Of a DNA stretch of 64,000 nt, positions 33,165-46,200 are shown piece by piece. Made by a program: the position numbers and the translations under genes. The notes beneath the pieces are model-generated. The model worked only from the letters and a program-made list of their open reading frames with translations. It was not told the origin of the DNA and made no database searches. Origin of the DNA: Hippasteria phrygiana. Its lineage: Eukaryota > Echinodermata > Asteroidea > Valvatida > Goniasteridae. The stretch lies in contig JAZGUH010000263.1 in assembly GCA_037893225.1 (NCBI GenBank), forward strand, positions 744,001-808,000, read 5' to 3'. The number at the start of each line of letters is the position of its first letter. Position 1 is the stretch's first letter.

Positions 33165-33480
33165 GATTTCCAATCCTGCAGGGTACATGGACTGACTCGA
33201 AGAAAATCAAATTCAGGGTGCACAACTTAATCCAAAGACAAAAGGGAGTAAAATTCACTGTGCATGAAGTGCCAAAACCACTTTAAGGTAGACAGCTTTG
33301 AGCTCGACAACTTTTTAAAATTGATTGAACATCGCATGTAGGTCAAATATCCAAGTTGATTTTTAATATTCAATATGTCAAACCAATCAGTAGGTTTAAT
33401 TAAAATAATATCTTTCTTTGGTTTGTTCAAAAACTACACCTTGAAAAACAACATTGATTAAATGTTTGACTTGTCAAAAA
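33165..33480 (+). pseudogene. Decayed tandem copy of the last exon and its 3' flank
   Basis: 33165-33480 repeats 32845-33160: TTCC.ATCCTGCAGGGTA, then GAAGAAAATCAAATTCAGGG, ACAAAAGGGAG, AGTGCCAAAACCACTTTAAG, and TCAAATATCCAAGTTGAT. The exon part has small insertions and no splice acceptor of its own half, so it cannot encode the domain. It records a tandem duplication of about 320 bp. Confidence 0.8.
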
Positions 33481-33592
33481 ATGATGCACATCGGTTCTTT
33501 TCATAAATTTTAGTTCAATTATAGGTATTGTCCTCGGAAATATTGCACTAAATGAAGTAATCTTAATTGTTACCCACAATGCAACTGACAAA

Positions 33593-34231
33593 ATGGAGGC
33601 AACTGGTCATGTCATGTCAGGACGTACACGCAAGATAAGGCCAAGTAAAAGACGGCACAGACTGCATCGAACTGGAAGGCTTCCTGTTGCAAGGTATCAA
33701 AGATGTCTTAATCTGAGTGACATGAAAAAGGTTAATGGACAATCATCTATGAATGGTTATTTTGGTGAAAGTGGCTCTGACCATGGTGACTCCAATGTAA
33801 CGCAGGAGCGTAGACGTACGTTTTGCCGTCCAGCTGATTATCAAAGATCTGGCGATGTTGATCCACGTTCATCTATGAATGCTTATTTTTCTGAATACCT
33901 CTCTAACCATGGAGGCTTCGGTGTAACGCCAGAGCACAGACCGATTTGCCGTCCAACTGATTACCAAAGATCCAGCGATGTTACTCTACGTTCATTTATG
34001 AATTCTTATATTTCTGAGAATGTCACTAACCAAGGTGTAACGCAGGAGCATAGACCGTCTGTCCGTTCAACTGACGTCAACACCAATGTTCGAGTAATCC
34101 ATGAGCCAAATGTTTCCGCTCGTCTCGAAGAGATGAACAAGAGACTACGTTGTCAAAGATCGGCAGTCATTGCACTGTATATCTGGATGATCGGAACTTT
34201 CGTGGTATACTTTGTATTGTGGTTTCAATGA
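33593..34231 (+). CDS. Hypothetical repeat protein with C-terminal membrane anchor
   Basis: An intronless reading frame of 212 residues with ACAAAATGG around its start. Residues 10-30 are highly basic. Three tandem repeats of about 41 residues follow: 51-92 (SSMNGYFGES...CRPADYQRSGDV), 93-133 (SSMNAYFSEY...CRPTDYQRSSDV) and a shortened, diverged one from 134 (SFMNSYISEN). Residues 191-209 (AVIALYIWMIGTFVVYFVL) form one hydrophobic segment two residues from the end, as in tail-anchored proteins. The repeats differ mainly at the nucleotide level while keeping SxMNxYxSE and YQRSxDV, which suggests selection on protein. I recognise no family and assign no function. It lies 660 bp downstream of the SET-recombinase stop on the same strand. 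Confidence 0.6.
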   Translation: MEATGHVMSGRTRKIRPSKRRHRLHRTGRLPVARYQRCLNLSDMKKVNGQSSMNGYFGESGSDHGDSNVTQERRRTFCRPADYQRSGDVDPRSSMNAYFSEYLSNHGGFGVTPEHRPICRPTDYQRSSDVTLRSFMNSYISENVTNQGVTQEHRPSVRSTDVNTNVRVIHEPNVSARLEEMNKRLRCQRSAVIALYIWMIGTFVVYFVLWFQ

Positions 34232-34253
34232 AAACGGTTGGTTGAATCACAAT

Positions 34254-34300
34254 GGGGGGGGGGGGGGGGGGGGGGATCAGTGGATCAGTGGATCAGTGGG
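34254..34300. repeat. Poly-G tract followed by (GATCAGTG)3
   Basis: 22 Gs at 34254-34275, then three tandem copies of GATCAGTG. Confidence 0.9.
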
Positions 34301-35017
34301 AGTTTAAAGAGGATGTTGATAGCATAAGATGAAGTCCTCTTTCGTGCCTAGTGCTAGATTCAAAAGGGGGTCTTTTTTATGACGTCATATATATTTGCTG
34401 CCCACAGCTAAGACTATGACAAATTGCACTAGTGGGCAAGGTGACTTGATAAAAACATTTACGTTTTTATTATGTCATCGAGAAATAATTGCCTGTTTCA
34501 TTGTAATTTGATTAGTCTACATACAGATTACAATCTACAAAAACGTACAACGCAGATTTCTCTCAGCGATCGACATCCTCTTTAATTATTCCCCAACGCA
34601 CCTCCATCTCCTATTTTAACGACGAACTTAACCGTCTGTAATTCCTTATTAACCAACGAACAATGCATGTTACTTTTGTTTTAATTAAGATAAAGGAAAT
34701 GCAATGTGTGATATCGGTACACCTTTTTGATGAATCTCATGCATCATATATCATGTGGTTTACATACTACTTTACATTGTCTACCTCAAGATGTTCAGGA
34801 ATTAAACAGGTCTTTTTATGTGTGGATTACCTTATGTTTGAAGAGGGGATATAGCCTGTTTAATTATATACAAAAAGCAATCGGTTTTTGTTCCGGTTAT
34901 AAAATAACTAGTTTTTTCAAGTTTTAGAAGTGTTGCTTAAATTTTGACATAGTTGAATTTTTGCTAAAATGTGAATGTATTACTTAAATCCGTATATGAT
35001 TATGATGAAAACAGTTT
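34301..35017. other. Gene-free interval
   Basis: AT-rich sequence; no gene or RNA supported. Confidence 0.45.
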
Positions 35018-36460
35018 TGTAGTTTGAAACACTCTCCGTTGAGTACTGAGAGGTTTAAGAAAATATTCTCAGCATATTGGGCAAGCTGGGATCACTTGAA
35101 TACACTGCCTCAATTATTTGGATGGAACAATTGGTATCTTATAGACAAGGAAAGGAGACATGACAAGGAAAGGCAAATTTTGAAGAAAAAAAGCAACTGC
35201 AGACCTGTTTTCATTTTTGATTTTGTAAAAAATCTTGGACACGCGTTTCTGTCCATGCTTAAGTTGGGCCAGCTGGAATCACTTGAATACACTGCCTTAA
35301 TTATTTGGATGGAACAATTGGTATCTTTCATATTAGTCAAGACAAGGAAAGGAGTCATGGCAAGGAAAGGCAAATTTTGAGAAAAAAAATTTAAAAAAAT
35401 GCAGACCTGTTTTCATTTCTATTTTTGTAAAAACTCTTGGACACGCGTTTCTGTCCATGCTTAAGTGGTGACTTAAGTGTGATCACAGGACATTTTATCT
35501 TTTAAAAAACATTTTTAAAAATACGAGTTTAACAGTGATAGAAGCATTCCACGTGACATGTAAAACTGGCATTGGCTTAATGTAGGCGTCATGTTACATG
35601 GTATTCTACTGGTCGGTTTTACCACTGGAGTTGCACAGTTGCAAGTTTTCGAAGTTTTGCTTTGTTTGAATTTTGGCAAAAATTTGAATATATTACTTAT
35701 AATAAATCCGTATATGAATATGATGAAAATAGTTTTGTAGTTTGAAACACTCTCCGTTGAGTACTGAGAGGTTTAAGAAAATGTTCTCAGCATATTGGGC
35801 AAGCTGGGATCACTTGAATACACTGCCTCAATTGTTTGCATGAAACAATTGGTATCTTGGAGTCATGACAAAGAAAGGAGTCGTGACAAGGAAAGGCAAA
35901 TTTGGAGAAAAAAACATATGCAGTCCCTATTTTCATTATTTATTTTGTGAAAACTCTTGGACACACGTTTCTGTTCATGCATAAGTGATGCCTTAAGTGA
36001 GACCACAGGACATTTTTATCTTTTAAAAACCATTTTAAGAACGTACGAGTTTTAAGAGTGATTGAAGCATTCCACGTGTAAAACTGACATTGGCTTTAAT
36101 GTAGGCGTCATGTTATATGGTATTCTACTGGTCGGTTTTACCACTGGAGTTGTACAGTTTATTTTTTTACCAATAATTATATTTCATTTTTATAAGGTAT
36201 CTTTTCAAATGAGAAGTTATTCAAAGATGAAAGTAATTTTTAAGATTAAGCAATAGTTTATGTTACTTTAATTTGAATTTACACGTATAACTTGAATCAT
36301 TGTGGTATGATCCGGATTCAATAATTTTGAAGTTTGAAATTAAAGCTTGGGATTAAAGCACACAGTTTAAGGGATCTTGATTTCCTTGAGTGAGAGTACA
36401 CTGCCTATTTTTTTCTTCGGATGAAACCATTGGTAGTGTACATGCCGGGAAAGGCGAGTA
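35018..36460. repeat. Local tandem repeat field
   Basis: The module GTTTGAAACACTCTCCGTTG...TCACTTGAATACACTGCCT occurs at 35018 and 35738, with partial copies at about 35262 and 36327. The module GCATTCCACGTG...TTTTACCACTGGAGTTG occurs at 35545 and 36067. ATGACAAGGAAAGGCAAATTT words link them and recur at 30568. The two main copies are about 720 bp apart. The field has no convincing coding sequence. Confidence 0.8.
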
Positions 36461-36464
36461 AAGA

Positions 36465-37160
36465 TAAAAAGAGTCTGTTTTTTGTTTTTGTTTTTTGTGG
36501 GGGTTTCAATTTTTTTGTAAACTGTACGGCAGATTTTTCTGTCCAAGGGTGATCCCCTAGACGATGATACATGAAATTCATTTTATTTTGTTAAGACGTT
36601 AAAAATCACAAATGTTGTTTGTGTTAAAATAAACGAACTCTTTTATAAGTTCACTGATGAGACGGAAGTGTTTGTGTACTGTGTTTTAGATAAATCGATA
36701 TATGTATTACCAATTTGCGAGTCCCTTGTTCCAAATAGCATTCCAATTGAATCTTTATATCAGTGTGCATTTTTTGTTTTGAATGTTTTGTGCTTTTTAT
36801 ATAAACTCAAAAACAGTTTTGAAACTCGAGTTTGACAGACGATTTCTCTTGTTTCCAACTCCTTTTTTCCTTGAACGCCCCCGCATAAAAATAATCGTCG
36901 CCCCTCATAAAAAATCGTCTCCCCCAGTCGGCCCCCTCTGTAAATTTCGAACACGCAGAAAATAATGGTATGAACAAAATTACCCCCAACTCCCGATATG
37001 AAGAGGGGTACCCCTGGCCCCGCCAGCGATTCATTTTTTTCCCAAACTACATCCAAATGGATTCATTGTTGAGCGCCCTCTATAATACTTTTAATATACA
37101 TACGCATGCGTTATATAGGGCTAGGTATATAATGCAATGAATTCTCCAGTTCTGCCGAGC
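36465..37160. other. Gene-free interval
   Basis: No supported feature. Minus-strand frames at 36760-37056 show no recognisable domain and overlap each other. Confidence 0.4.
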
Positions 37161-37162
37161 AT

Positions 37163-37232
37163 TCCGATGTCCTAGTGGATACGGTGTTAGACTATGAGGC
37201 AGAAGGTTCTGGGTTCGAGACCTCTACGTTAC
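37163..37232 (+). ncRNA. tRNA-like / SINE promoter sequence next to the satellite
   Basis: Box B GGGTTCGAGACC (37211-37222) is a good RNA polymerase III internal promoter match, and CCTAGTGGATACGG upstream resembles box A. The stems do not close into a proper tRNA, so this looks like a tRNA-derived repeat. It ends about 25 bp before the first satellite monomer. Confidence 0.4.
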
Positions 37233-37256
37233 ACATTTTTGTTCTTCTTTTCATTC

Positions 37257-40200
37257 CATGATGACATCGTACGATACCCCAAGCTTTAATGACAATAACT
37301 AGAAGAACAAATACACAGACGGGTCCTCGCAATGATATTAAAACTTGCCGTAAAGCACAGTGAAATACGTAGGCCTATAATCCTCGCAAATCTTATAATC
37401 TGTGCGAGGATTCATAAGTGTTTCACTGTATTACCGCCAGGTTCTGATATCTTTGCGAGGACTGTAACGTGTTTCCACATGTACAAATATCACTCGTCTC
37501 ACAATCAATTCGAGGATGACACCGTACAATACCTCAAGCTTTTATGACAATAACTAGCAGAACAAATGCACAGACAGGCCTCGCAATGATATTAGAACTT
37601 GCCGTAAAGCACAGTGAAACATGTAGGCCTATAATCCTCGCAAGTCTTACAATCTGTGCGAGGACTCATACGTGTTTCACGGTATTACGACCAGATTCTT
37701 ATATCTCCGCGAGGACTGTAACGTGTTTCCACAAGTACAAATGTCACTCGTATCACAATAAATTCGAGGATAACTTCGTATGATACCTCAAGCTTTTAGG
37801 ACAAGACCTATAGACGAACAAATACACAGACAGGTCCACGTAATGATATTAGAACTAGCCGTAAAGCACAGTTAACACGTAGGCCTATAATCCTTGCAAG
37901 TCTTACAATCTGTGCAAGGATTCATACGTGTTTTACTGTATTATGGCCAGGTTCTGATATCTTTGCGAGGACCGTAACGTCTTTCCACATGTAAAAATGT
38001 CACTCGTATCACAATCAATTCGAGGATGACATCGTACGATACCCAAGCTATTATGACAATAACTAGAAGAACAAATACACAGACAGGTCCTCGCAATGAT
38101 ATTAGAACTTGCCGTAATGCACAGTGAAATACGTAGGCCTATAATCCTCGCAAGTTTTCAATCTATGCGAGGATTCATACGTGTTTCACTGTATTACAGC
38201 CAGGTTCTGATATCTTCGCGAGGACCTTAACGTGTTTCCACAAGTAAAAATGTCACTCGTATCACAATCAATTCGAGGATAACTTCGTATGATACCCCAA
38301 GCTTTTAGGACAAGACCTATAGACGAACAAATACACAGACAGGTCCTCGCAATGATATTAGAACTTGCCGTAATGCACAGTGAAATACGTAGGCCTATAA
38401 TCCTCGCAAGTTTTCAATCTATGCGAGGATTCATACGTGTTTCACTGTATTACAGCCAGGTTCTGATATCTTCGCGAGGACCTTAACGTGTTTCCACAAG
38501 TAAAAATATCACTCGTCTTACAATCAATTCGAGGATGACATCGTACGATACCCCAAGCTATTATGACAATAACTAGAAGAACAAATACACAGACAGGTCC
38601 TCGCAATGATATTAGAACTTGCCGTAAAGCACAGTAAAATATGTAGGCCTATAATCCTTGAAAATCTTATAATCTGTGCGAGGATTCATACGTGTTTTAC
38701 GGTATTACCGCCAGGTTCTGATGTCTTTGCGAGGACCTTAACGTGTTTCCACAAGTAAACATATCACTCGTCTCACAATCAATTCCAGGATGACATCGTA
38801 CGATACCCCCAGCTTTTATGACAATAACTAGCAGAACAAATACACAAGCAGGTCATCGCAATGATATTAGAACTTGCCGTAAAGCACAGTGAAACATGTA
38901 GGCCATAATCCTCGCAAGTCTTACAATCTGTGCGAGGATTCATACGTGTTTTACTGTATTACCGCCAAGTTCTGATATCTTTGCGAGGACCGTAACGTGT
39001 TTCCACAGGTAAAAATGTCACTCGTCTCACAATCAATTCGAGGATAACTTCGTATGATACCCCAAGGTTTTAGGACAAGACCTATAGACGAACAAATACA
39101 CAGACAGGTCCTCGCAATGATATTAGAACTTGCCGTAATGCACAGTGAAATACGTAGGCCTATAATCCTCGCAAGTTTTGCAATCTATGCGAGGATTCAT
39201 ACGTGTTTCACTGTATTACAGCCAGGTTCTGATATCTTCGCGAGGACCTTAACGTGTTTCCACAAGTAAACATATCACTCGTCTTACAATCAATTCGAGG
39301 ATGACATCGTACGATACCCCAAGCTATTATGACAATAACTAGAAGAACAAATACACAGACGGGTCCTCGCAATGATATTAAAACTTGCCGTAAAGCACAG
39401 TGAAATACGTAGGCCTATAATCCTCGCAAATCTGATAATCTGTGCGAGGATTCATACGTGTTTCACTGTATTACCGCCAGGTTCTGATGTCTTTGCGAGG
39501 ACCTTAACGTGTTTCCACAAGTAAACATATCACTCGTCTCACAATCAATTCCAGGATGACATCGTACGATACCCCCAGCTTTTATGACAATAACTAGCAG
39601 AACAAATACACAGGCAGGTCATCGCAATGATATTAGAACTTGCCGTAAAGCACAGTGAAACATGTAGGCCATAATCCTCGCAAGTCTTACAATCTGTGCG
39701 AGGATTCATACGTGTTTTACTGTATTATCGCCAAGTTCTGATATCTTTGCGAGGACCGTAACGTGTTTCCACAGGTAAAAATGTCACTCGTATCACAATC
39801 AATTCGAGGATAACTTCGTATGATACCCCAAGCTTTTAGGACAAGACCTATAGACGAACAAATACACAGACAGGTCCTCGCAATGATATTAGAACTTGCA
39901 GTAATGCACAGTGAAATACGTAGGCCTATAATCCTCGCAAGTCTTGCAATCTATGCGAGGATTCATACGTGTTTCACTGTATTACAGCCAGGTTCTGATA
40001 TCTTCGCGAGGACCTTAACGTGTTTCCACAAGTAAACATATCACTCGTCTTACAATCAATTCGAGGATGACATCGTACCATACCCCCAGCTTTTATGACA
40101 ATAACTAGCAGAACAAATACACAGACAGGTCATCGCAATGATATTAGAACTTGCCGTAAAGCACAGTGAAATACGCAGGCCTATAATCCTCGCAAGTCTT

Positions 40201-43200
40201 ACAATCTGTGCGAGAATTCATACGTGTTTCACTGTATTACCGCCAGGTTCTGATATCTTTGCGAGGACTGTAACGTGTTTCCACATGTAAAAATATCACT
40301 CGTCTCACAATCAATTCGAGGATGACACCGTACAATACCTCAAGCTTTTATGACAATAACTAGCAGTACAAAATGTACAGACAGGTCCTCACAATGATAT
40401 TATAACTTGCCGTAAAGCACAGTGAAACATGTAGGCCTATAATCCTCGCAAGTCTTACAAACTGTGCAAGGATTCATACGTGTTTTACTGTATTATGGCC
40501 AGGTTCTGATATCTTTGCGAGGACCGTAACGTCTTTCCACATGTAAAAATGTCACTCGTATCACAATCAATTCGAGGATGACATCGTACGATACCCCAAG
40601 CTATTATGACAATAACTAGAAGAACAAATACACAGACAGGTCCTCGCAATGATATTAGAACTAGCCGTAAAGCACAGTTAACACGTAGGCCTATAATCCT
40701 TGCAAGTCTTACAATCTGTGCGAGGATTCATGCGTGTTTTACTCTATTACCGCTAAGTTCTGATATCTTCGCGAGGACCGTAACGTGTTTCCACATTTAA
40801 AAATAGTACTCGTCTCACAATCAATTCGAGGATGACATCGTACGATACCCCAAGCTTTTATGACAATAACTAGAAGAACAAATACACAGACAGGTCCTCG
40901 TAATGATATTAGAACTTGCCGTAAAGCACAGTAAAATATGTAGGCCTATAATCCTCGAAAATCTTATAATCTGTGCGAGGATTCATGCGTGTTTTACTGT
41001 ATTACCGCCAGGTTCTGATATCTTTGCGAGGACCTTAACGTGTTTCCACAAGTAAACATATCACTCGTCTCACAATCAATTCCAGGATGACATCGTACGA
41101 TACCCCCAGCATTTATGACAATAACTAGCAGAACAAATACACAGACAGGTCCTCGTAATGATATTAGAACTTGCCGTAAAGCACAGTGAAACATGTAGGC
41201 ATATAATCCTCGCAAGTCTTACAATCTGTGCGAGGATTCATACGTGTTTTACTGTATTACCGCCAAGTTCTGATATCTTTGGGAGGACCGTAACGTCTTT
41301 CCACAGGTAAAAATGTCACTCGTATCACAATCAATTCGAGGATAACTTCGTATGATACCCCAAGCTTTTAGGACAAGACCTATAGACCAACAAATACACA
41401 GACAGGTCCTCGCAATGATATTAGAACTTGCCGTAATGCACAGTGAAATACGTAGGCCTATAATCCTCGCAAGTTTTGCAATCTATGCGAGGATTCATAC
41501 GTGTTTCACTGTATTACAGCCAGGTTCTGATATCTTCGCGAGGACCTTAACGTGCTTCCACAAGTAAACATATCACTCGTCTTACAATCAATTCGAGGAT
41601 GACATCGTACCATACCCCCAGCTTTTATGACAATAACTAGCAGAACAAATACACAGACAGGTCATCGCAATGATATTAGAACTTGCCGTAAAGCACAGTG
41701 AAATACGCAGGCCTATAATCCTCGCAAGTCTTACAATCTGTGCGAGAATTCATACGTGTTTCACTGTATTACCGCCAGGTTCTGATATCTTTGCGAGGAC
41801 TGTAACGTGTTTCCACATGTAAAAATATCACTCGTCTCACAATCAATTCGAGGATGACACCGTACAATACCTCAAGCTTTTATGACAATAACTAGCAGTA
41901 CAAAATGTACAGACAGGTCCTCACAATGATATTATAACTTGCCGTAAAGCACAGTGAAACATGTAGGCCTATAATCCTCGCAAGTCTTACAAACTGTGCA
42001 AGGATTCATACGTGTTTTACTGTATTATGGCCAGGTTCTGATATCTTTGCGAGGACCGTAACGTCTTTCCACATGTAAAAATGTCACTCGTATCACAATC
42101 AATTCGAGGATGACATCGTACGATACCCCAAGCTATTATGACAATAACTAGAAGAACAAATACACAGACAGGTCCTCGCAATGATATTAGAACTAGCCGT
42201 AAAGCACAGTTAACACGTAGGCCTATAATCCTTGCAAGTCTTACAATCTGTGCGAGGATTCATGCGTGTTTTACTCTATTACCGCTAAGTTCTGATATCT
42301 TCGCGAGGACCGTAACGTGTTTCCACATTTAAAAATAGTACTCGTCTCACAATCAATTCGAGGATGACATCGTACGATACCCCAAGCTTTTATGACAATA
42401 ACTAGAAGAACAAATACACAGACAGGTCCTCGTAATGATATTAGAACTTGCCGTAAAGCACAGTAAAATATGTAGGCCTATAATCCTCGAAAATCTTATA
42501 ATCTGTGCGAGGATTCATACGTGTTTTACTGTATTACCGCCAGGTTCTGATATCTTTGCGAGGACCTTAACGTGTTTCCACAAGTAAACATATCACTCGT
42601 CTCACAATCAATTCCAGGATGACATCGTACGATACCCCCAGCATTTATGACAATAACTAGCAGAACAAATACACAGACAGGTCCTCGTAATGATATTAGA
42701 ACTTGCCGTAAAGCACAGTGAAACATGTAGGCATATAATCCTTGAAAATCTTATAATCTGTGCGAGGATTCATACGTGTTTTACTGTATTACCGCCAGGT
42801 TCTGATGTCTTTGCGAGGACCTTAACGTGTTTCCACAAGTAAACATATCACTCGTCTCACAATCAATTCGAGGATGACATCGTACGATACCCCCAGCTTT
42901 TATGACAATAACTAGCAGAACAAATACACAGGCAGGTCATCGTAATGATATTAGAACTTGCCGTAAAGCACAGTGAAACACGTAGGCCATAATCCTCGCA
43001 AGTCTTACAATCTGTGCGAGGATTCATACGTGTTTTACTGTATTATCGCCAAGTTCTGATATCTTTGGGAGGACCGTAACGTCTTTCCACAGGTAAAAAT
43101 GTCACTCGTATCACAATCAATTCGAGGATAACTTCGTATGATACCCCAAGCTTTTGGGACAAGACCTATAGACCAACAAATACACAGACAGGTCCTCGCA

Positions 43201-46200
43201 ATGATATTAGAACTTGCCGTAAAGCACAGTAAAATATGTAGGCCTATAATCCTTGAAAATCTTATAATCTGTGCGAGGATTCATACGTGTTTTACTGTAT
43301 TACCGCCAGGTTCTGATGTCTTTGCGAGGACCTTAACGTGTTTCCACAAGTAAACATATCACTCGTCTCACAATCAATTCCAGGATGACATCGTACGATA
43401 CCCCCAGCTTTTATGACAATAACTAGCAGAACAAATACACAGGCAGGTCATCGCAATGATATTAGAACTTGCCGTAAAGCACAGTGAAACATGTAGGCCA
43501 TAATCCTCGCAAGTCTTACAATCTGTGCGAGGATTCATATGTGTTTTACTGTATTATCGCCAAGTTCTGATATCTTTGCGAGGACCGTAACGTGTTTCCA
43601 CAGGTAAAAATGTCACTCGTATCACAATCAATTCGAGGATAACTTCGTATGATACCCCAAGCTTTTAGGACAAGACCTATAGACGAACAAATACACAGAC
43701 AGGTCCTCGCAATGATATTAGAACTTGCCGTAAAGCACAGTGAAACATGTAGGCCTATAATCCTTGAAAATCTTATAATCTGTGCGAGGATTCATACGTG
43801 TTTTACTGTATTACCGCCAGGTTCTGATGTCTTTGCGAGGACCTTAACGTGTTTCCACAAGTAAACATATCACTCGTCTCACAATCAATTCCAGGATGAC
43901 ATCGTACGATACCCCCAGCTTTTATGACAATAAGTAGCAGAACAAATACACAGGCAGGTCATCGCAATGATATTAGAACTTGCCGTAAAGCACAGTGAAA
44001 CATGTAGGCCTATAATCCTCGCAAGTCTTACAAACTGTGCAAGGATTCATACGTGTTTTACTGTATTATGGCCAGGTTCTGATATCTTTGCGAGGACCGT
44101 AACGTCTTTCCACATGTAAAAATGTCACTCGTATCACAATCAATTCGAGGATGACATCGTACGATACCCCAAGCTATTATGACAATAACTAGAAGAACAA
44201 ATACACAGACAGGTCCTCGCAATGATATTAGAACTAGCCGTAAAGCACAGTTAACACGTAGGCCTATAATCCTTGCAAGTCTTACAATCTGTGCGAGGAT
44301 TCATGCGTGTTTTACTCTATTACCGCTAAGTTCTGATATCTTCGCGAGGACCGTAACGTGTTTCCACATTTAAAAATAGTACTCGTCTCACAATCAATTC
44401 GAGGATGACATCGTACGATACCCCAAGCTTTTATGACAATAACTAGAAGAACAAATACACAGACAGGTCCTCGTAATGATATTAGAACTTGCCGTAAAGC
44501 ACAGTAAAATATGTAGGCCTATAATCCTCGAAAATCTTATAATCTGTGCGAGGATTCATACGTGTTTTACTGTATTACCGCCAGGTTCTGATATCTTTGC
44601 GAGGACCTTAACGTGTTTCCACAAGTAAACATATCACTCGTCTCACAATCAATTCCAGGATGACATCGTACGATACCCCCAGCATTTATGACAATAACTA
44701 GCAGAACAAATACACAGACAGGTCCTCGTAATGATATTAGAACTTGCCGTAAAGCACAGTGAAACATGTAGGCATATAATCCTCGCAAGTCTTACAATCT
44801 GTGCGAGGATTCATACGTGTTTTACTGTATTACCGCCAAGTTCTGATATCTTTGGGAGGACCGTAACGTCTTTCCACAGGTAAAAATGTCACTCGTATCA
44901 CAATCAATTCGAGGATAACTTCGTATGATACCCCAAGCTTTTAGGACAAGACCTATAGACCAACAAATACACAGACAGGTCCTCGCAATGATATTAGAAC
45001 TTGCCGTAATGCACAGTGAAATACGTAGGCCTATAATCCTCGCAAGTTTTGCAATCTATGCGAGGATTCATACGTGTTTCACTGTATTACAGCCAGGTTC
45101 TGATATCTTCGCGAGGACCTTAACGTGCTTCCACAAGTAAACATATCACTCGTCTTACAATCAATTCGAGGATGACATCGTACCATACCCCCAGCTTTTA
45201 TGACAATAACTAGCAGAACAAATACACAGACAGGTCATCGCAATGATATTAGAACTTGCCGTAAAGCACAGTGAAATACGCAGGCCTATAATCCTCGCAA
45301 GTCTTACAATCTGTGCGAGAATTCATACGTGTTTCACTGTATTACCGCCAGGTTCTGATATCTTTGCGAGGACTGTAACGTGTTTCCACATGTAAAAATA
45401 TCACTCGTCTCACAATCAATTCGAGGATGACACCGTACAATACCTCAAGCTTTTATGACAATAACTAGCAGTACAAAATGTACAGACAGGTCCTCACAAT
45501 GATATTATAACTTGCCGTAAAGCACAGTGAAACATGTAGGCCTATAATCCTCGCAAGTCTTACAAACTGTGCAAGGATTCATACGTGTTTTACTGTATTA
45601 TGGCCAGGTTCTGATATCTTTGCGAGGACCGTAACGTCTTTCCACATGTAAAAATGTCACTCGTATCACAATCAATTCGAGGATGACATCGTACGATACC
45701 CCAAGCTATTATGACAATAACTAGAAGAACAAATACACAGACAGGTCCTCGCAATGATATTAGAACTAGCCGTAAAGCACAGTTAACACGTAGGCCTATA
45801 ATCCTTGCAAGTCTTACAATCTGTGCGAGGATTCATGCGTGTTTTACTCTATTACCGCTAAGTTCTGATATCTTCGCGAGGACCGTAACGTGTTTCCACA
45901 TTTAAAAATAGTACTCGTCTCACAATCAATTCGAGGATGACATCGTACGATACCCCAAGCTTTTATGACAATAACTAGAAGAACAAATACACAGACAGGT
46001 CCTCGTAATGATATTAGAACTTGCCGTAAAGCACAGTAAAATATGTAGGCCTATAATCCTCGAAAATCTTATAATCTGTGCGAGGATTCATACGTGTTTT
46101 ACTGTATTACCGCCAGGTTCTGATATCTTTGCGAGGACCTTAACGTGTTTCCACAAGTAAACATATCACTCGTCTCACAATCAATTCCAGGATGACATCG

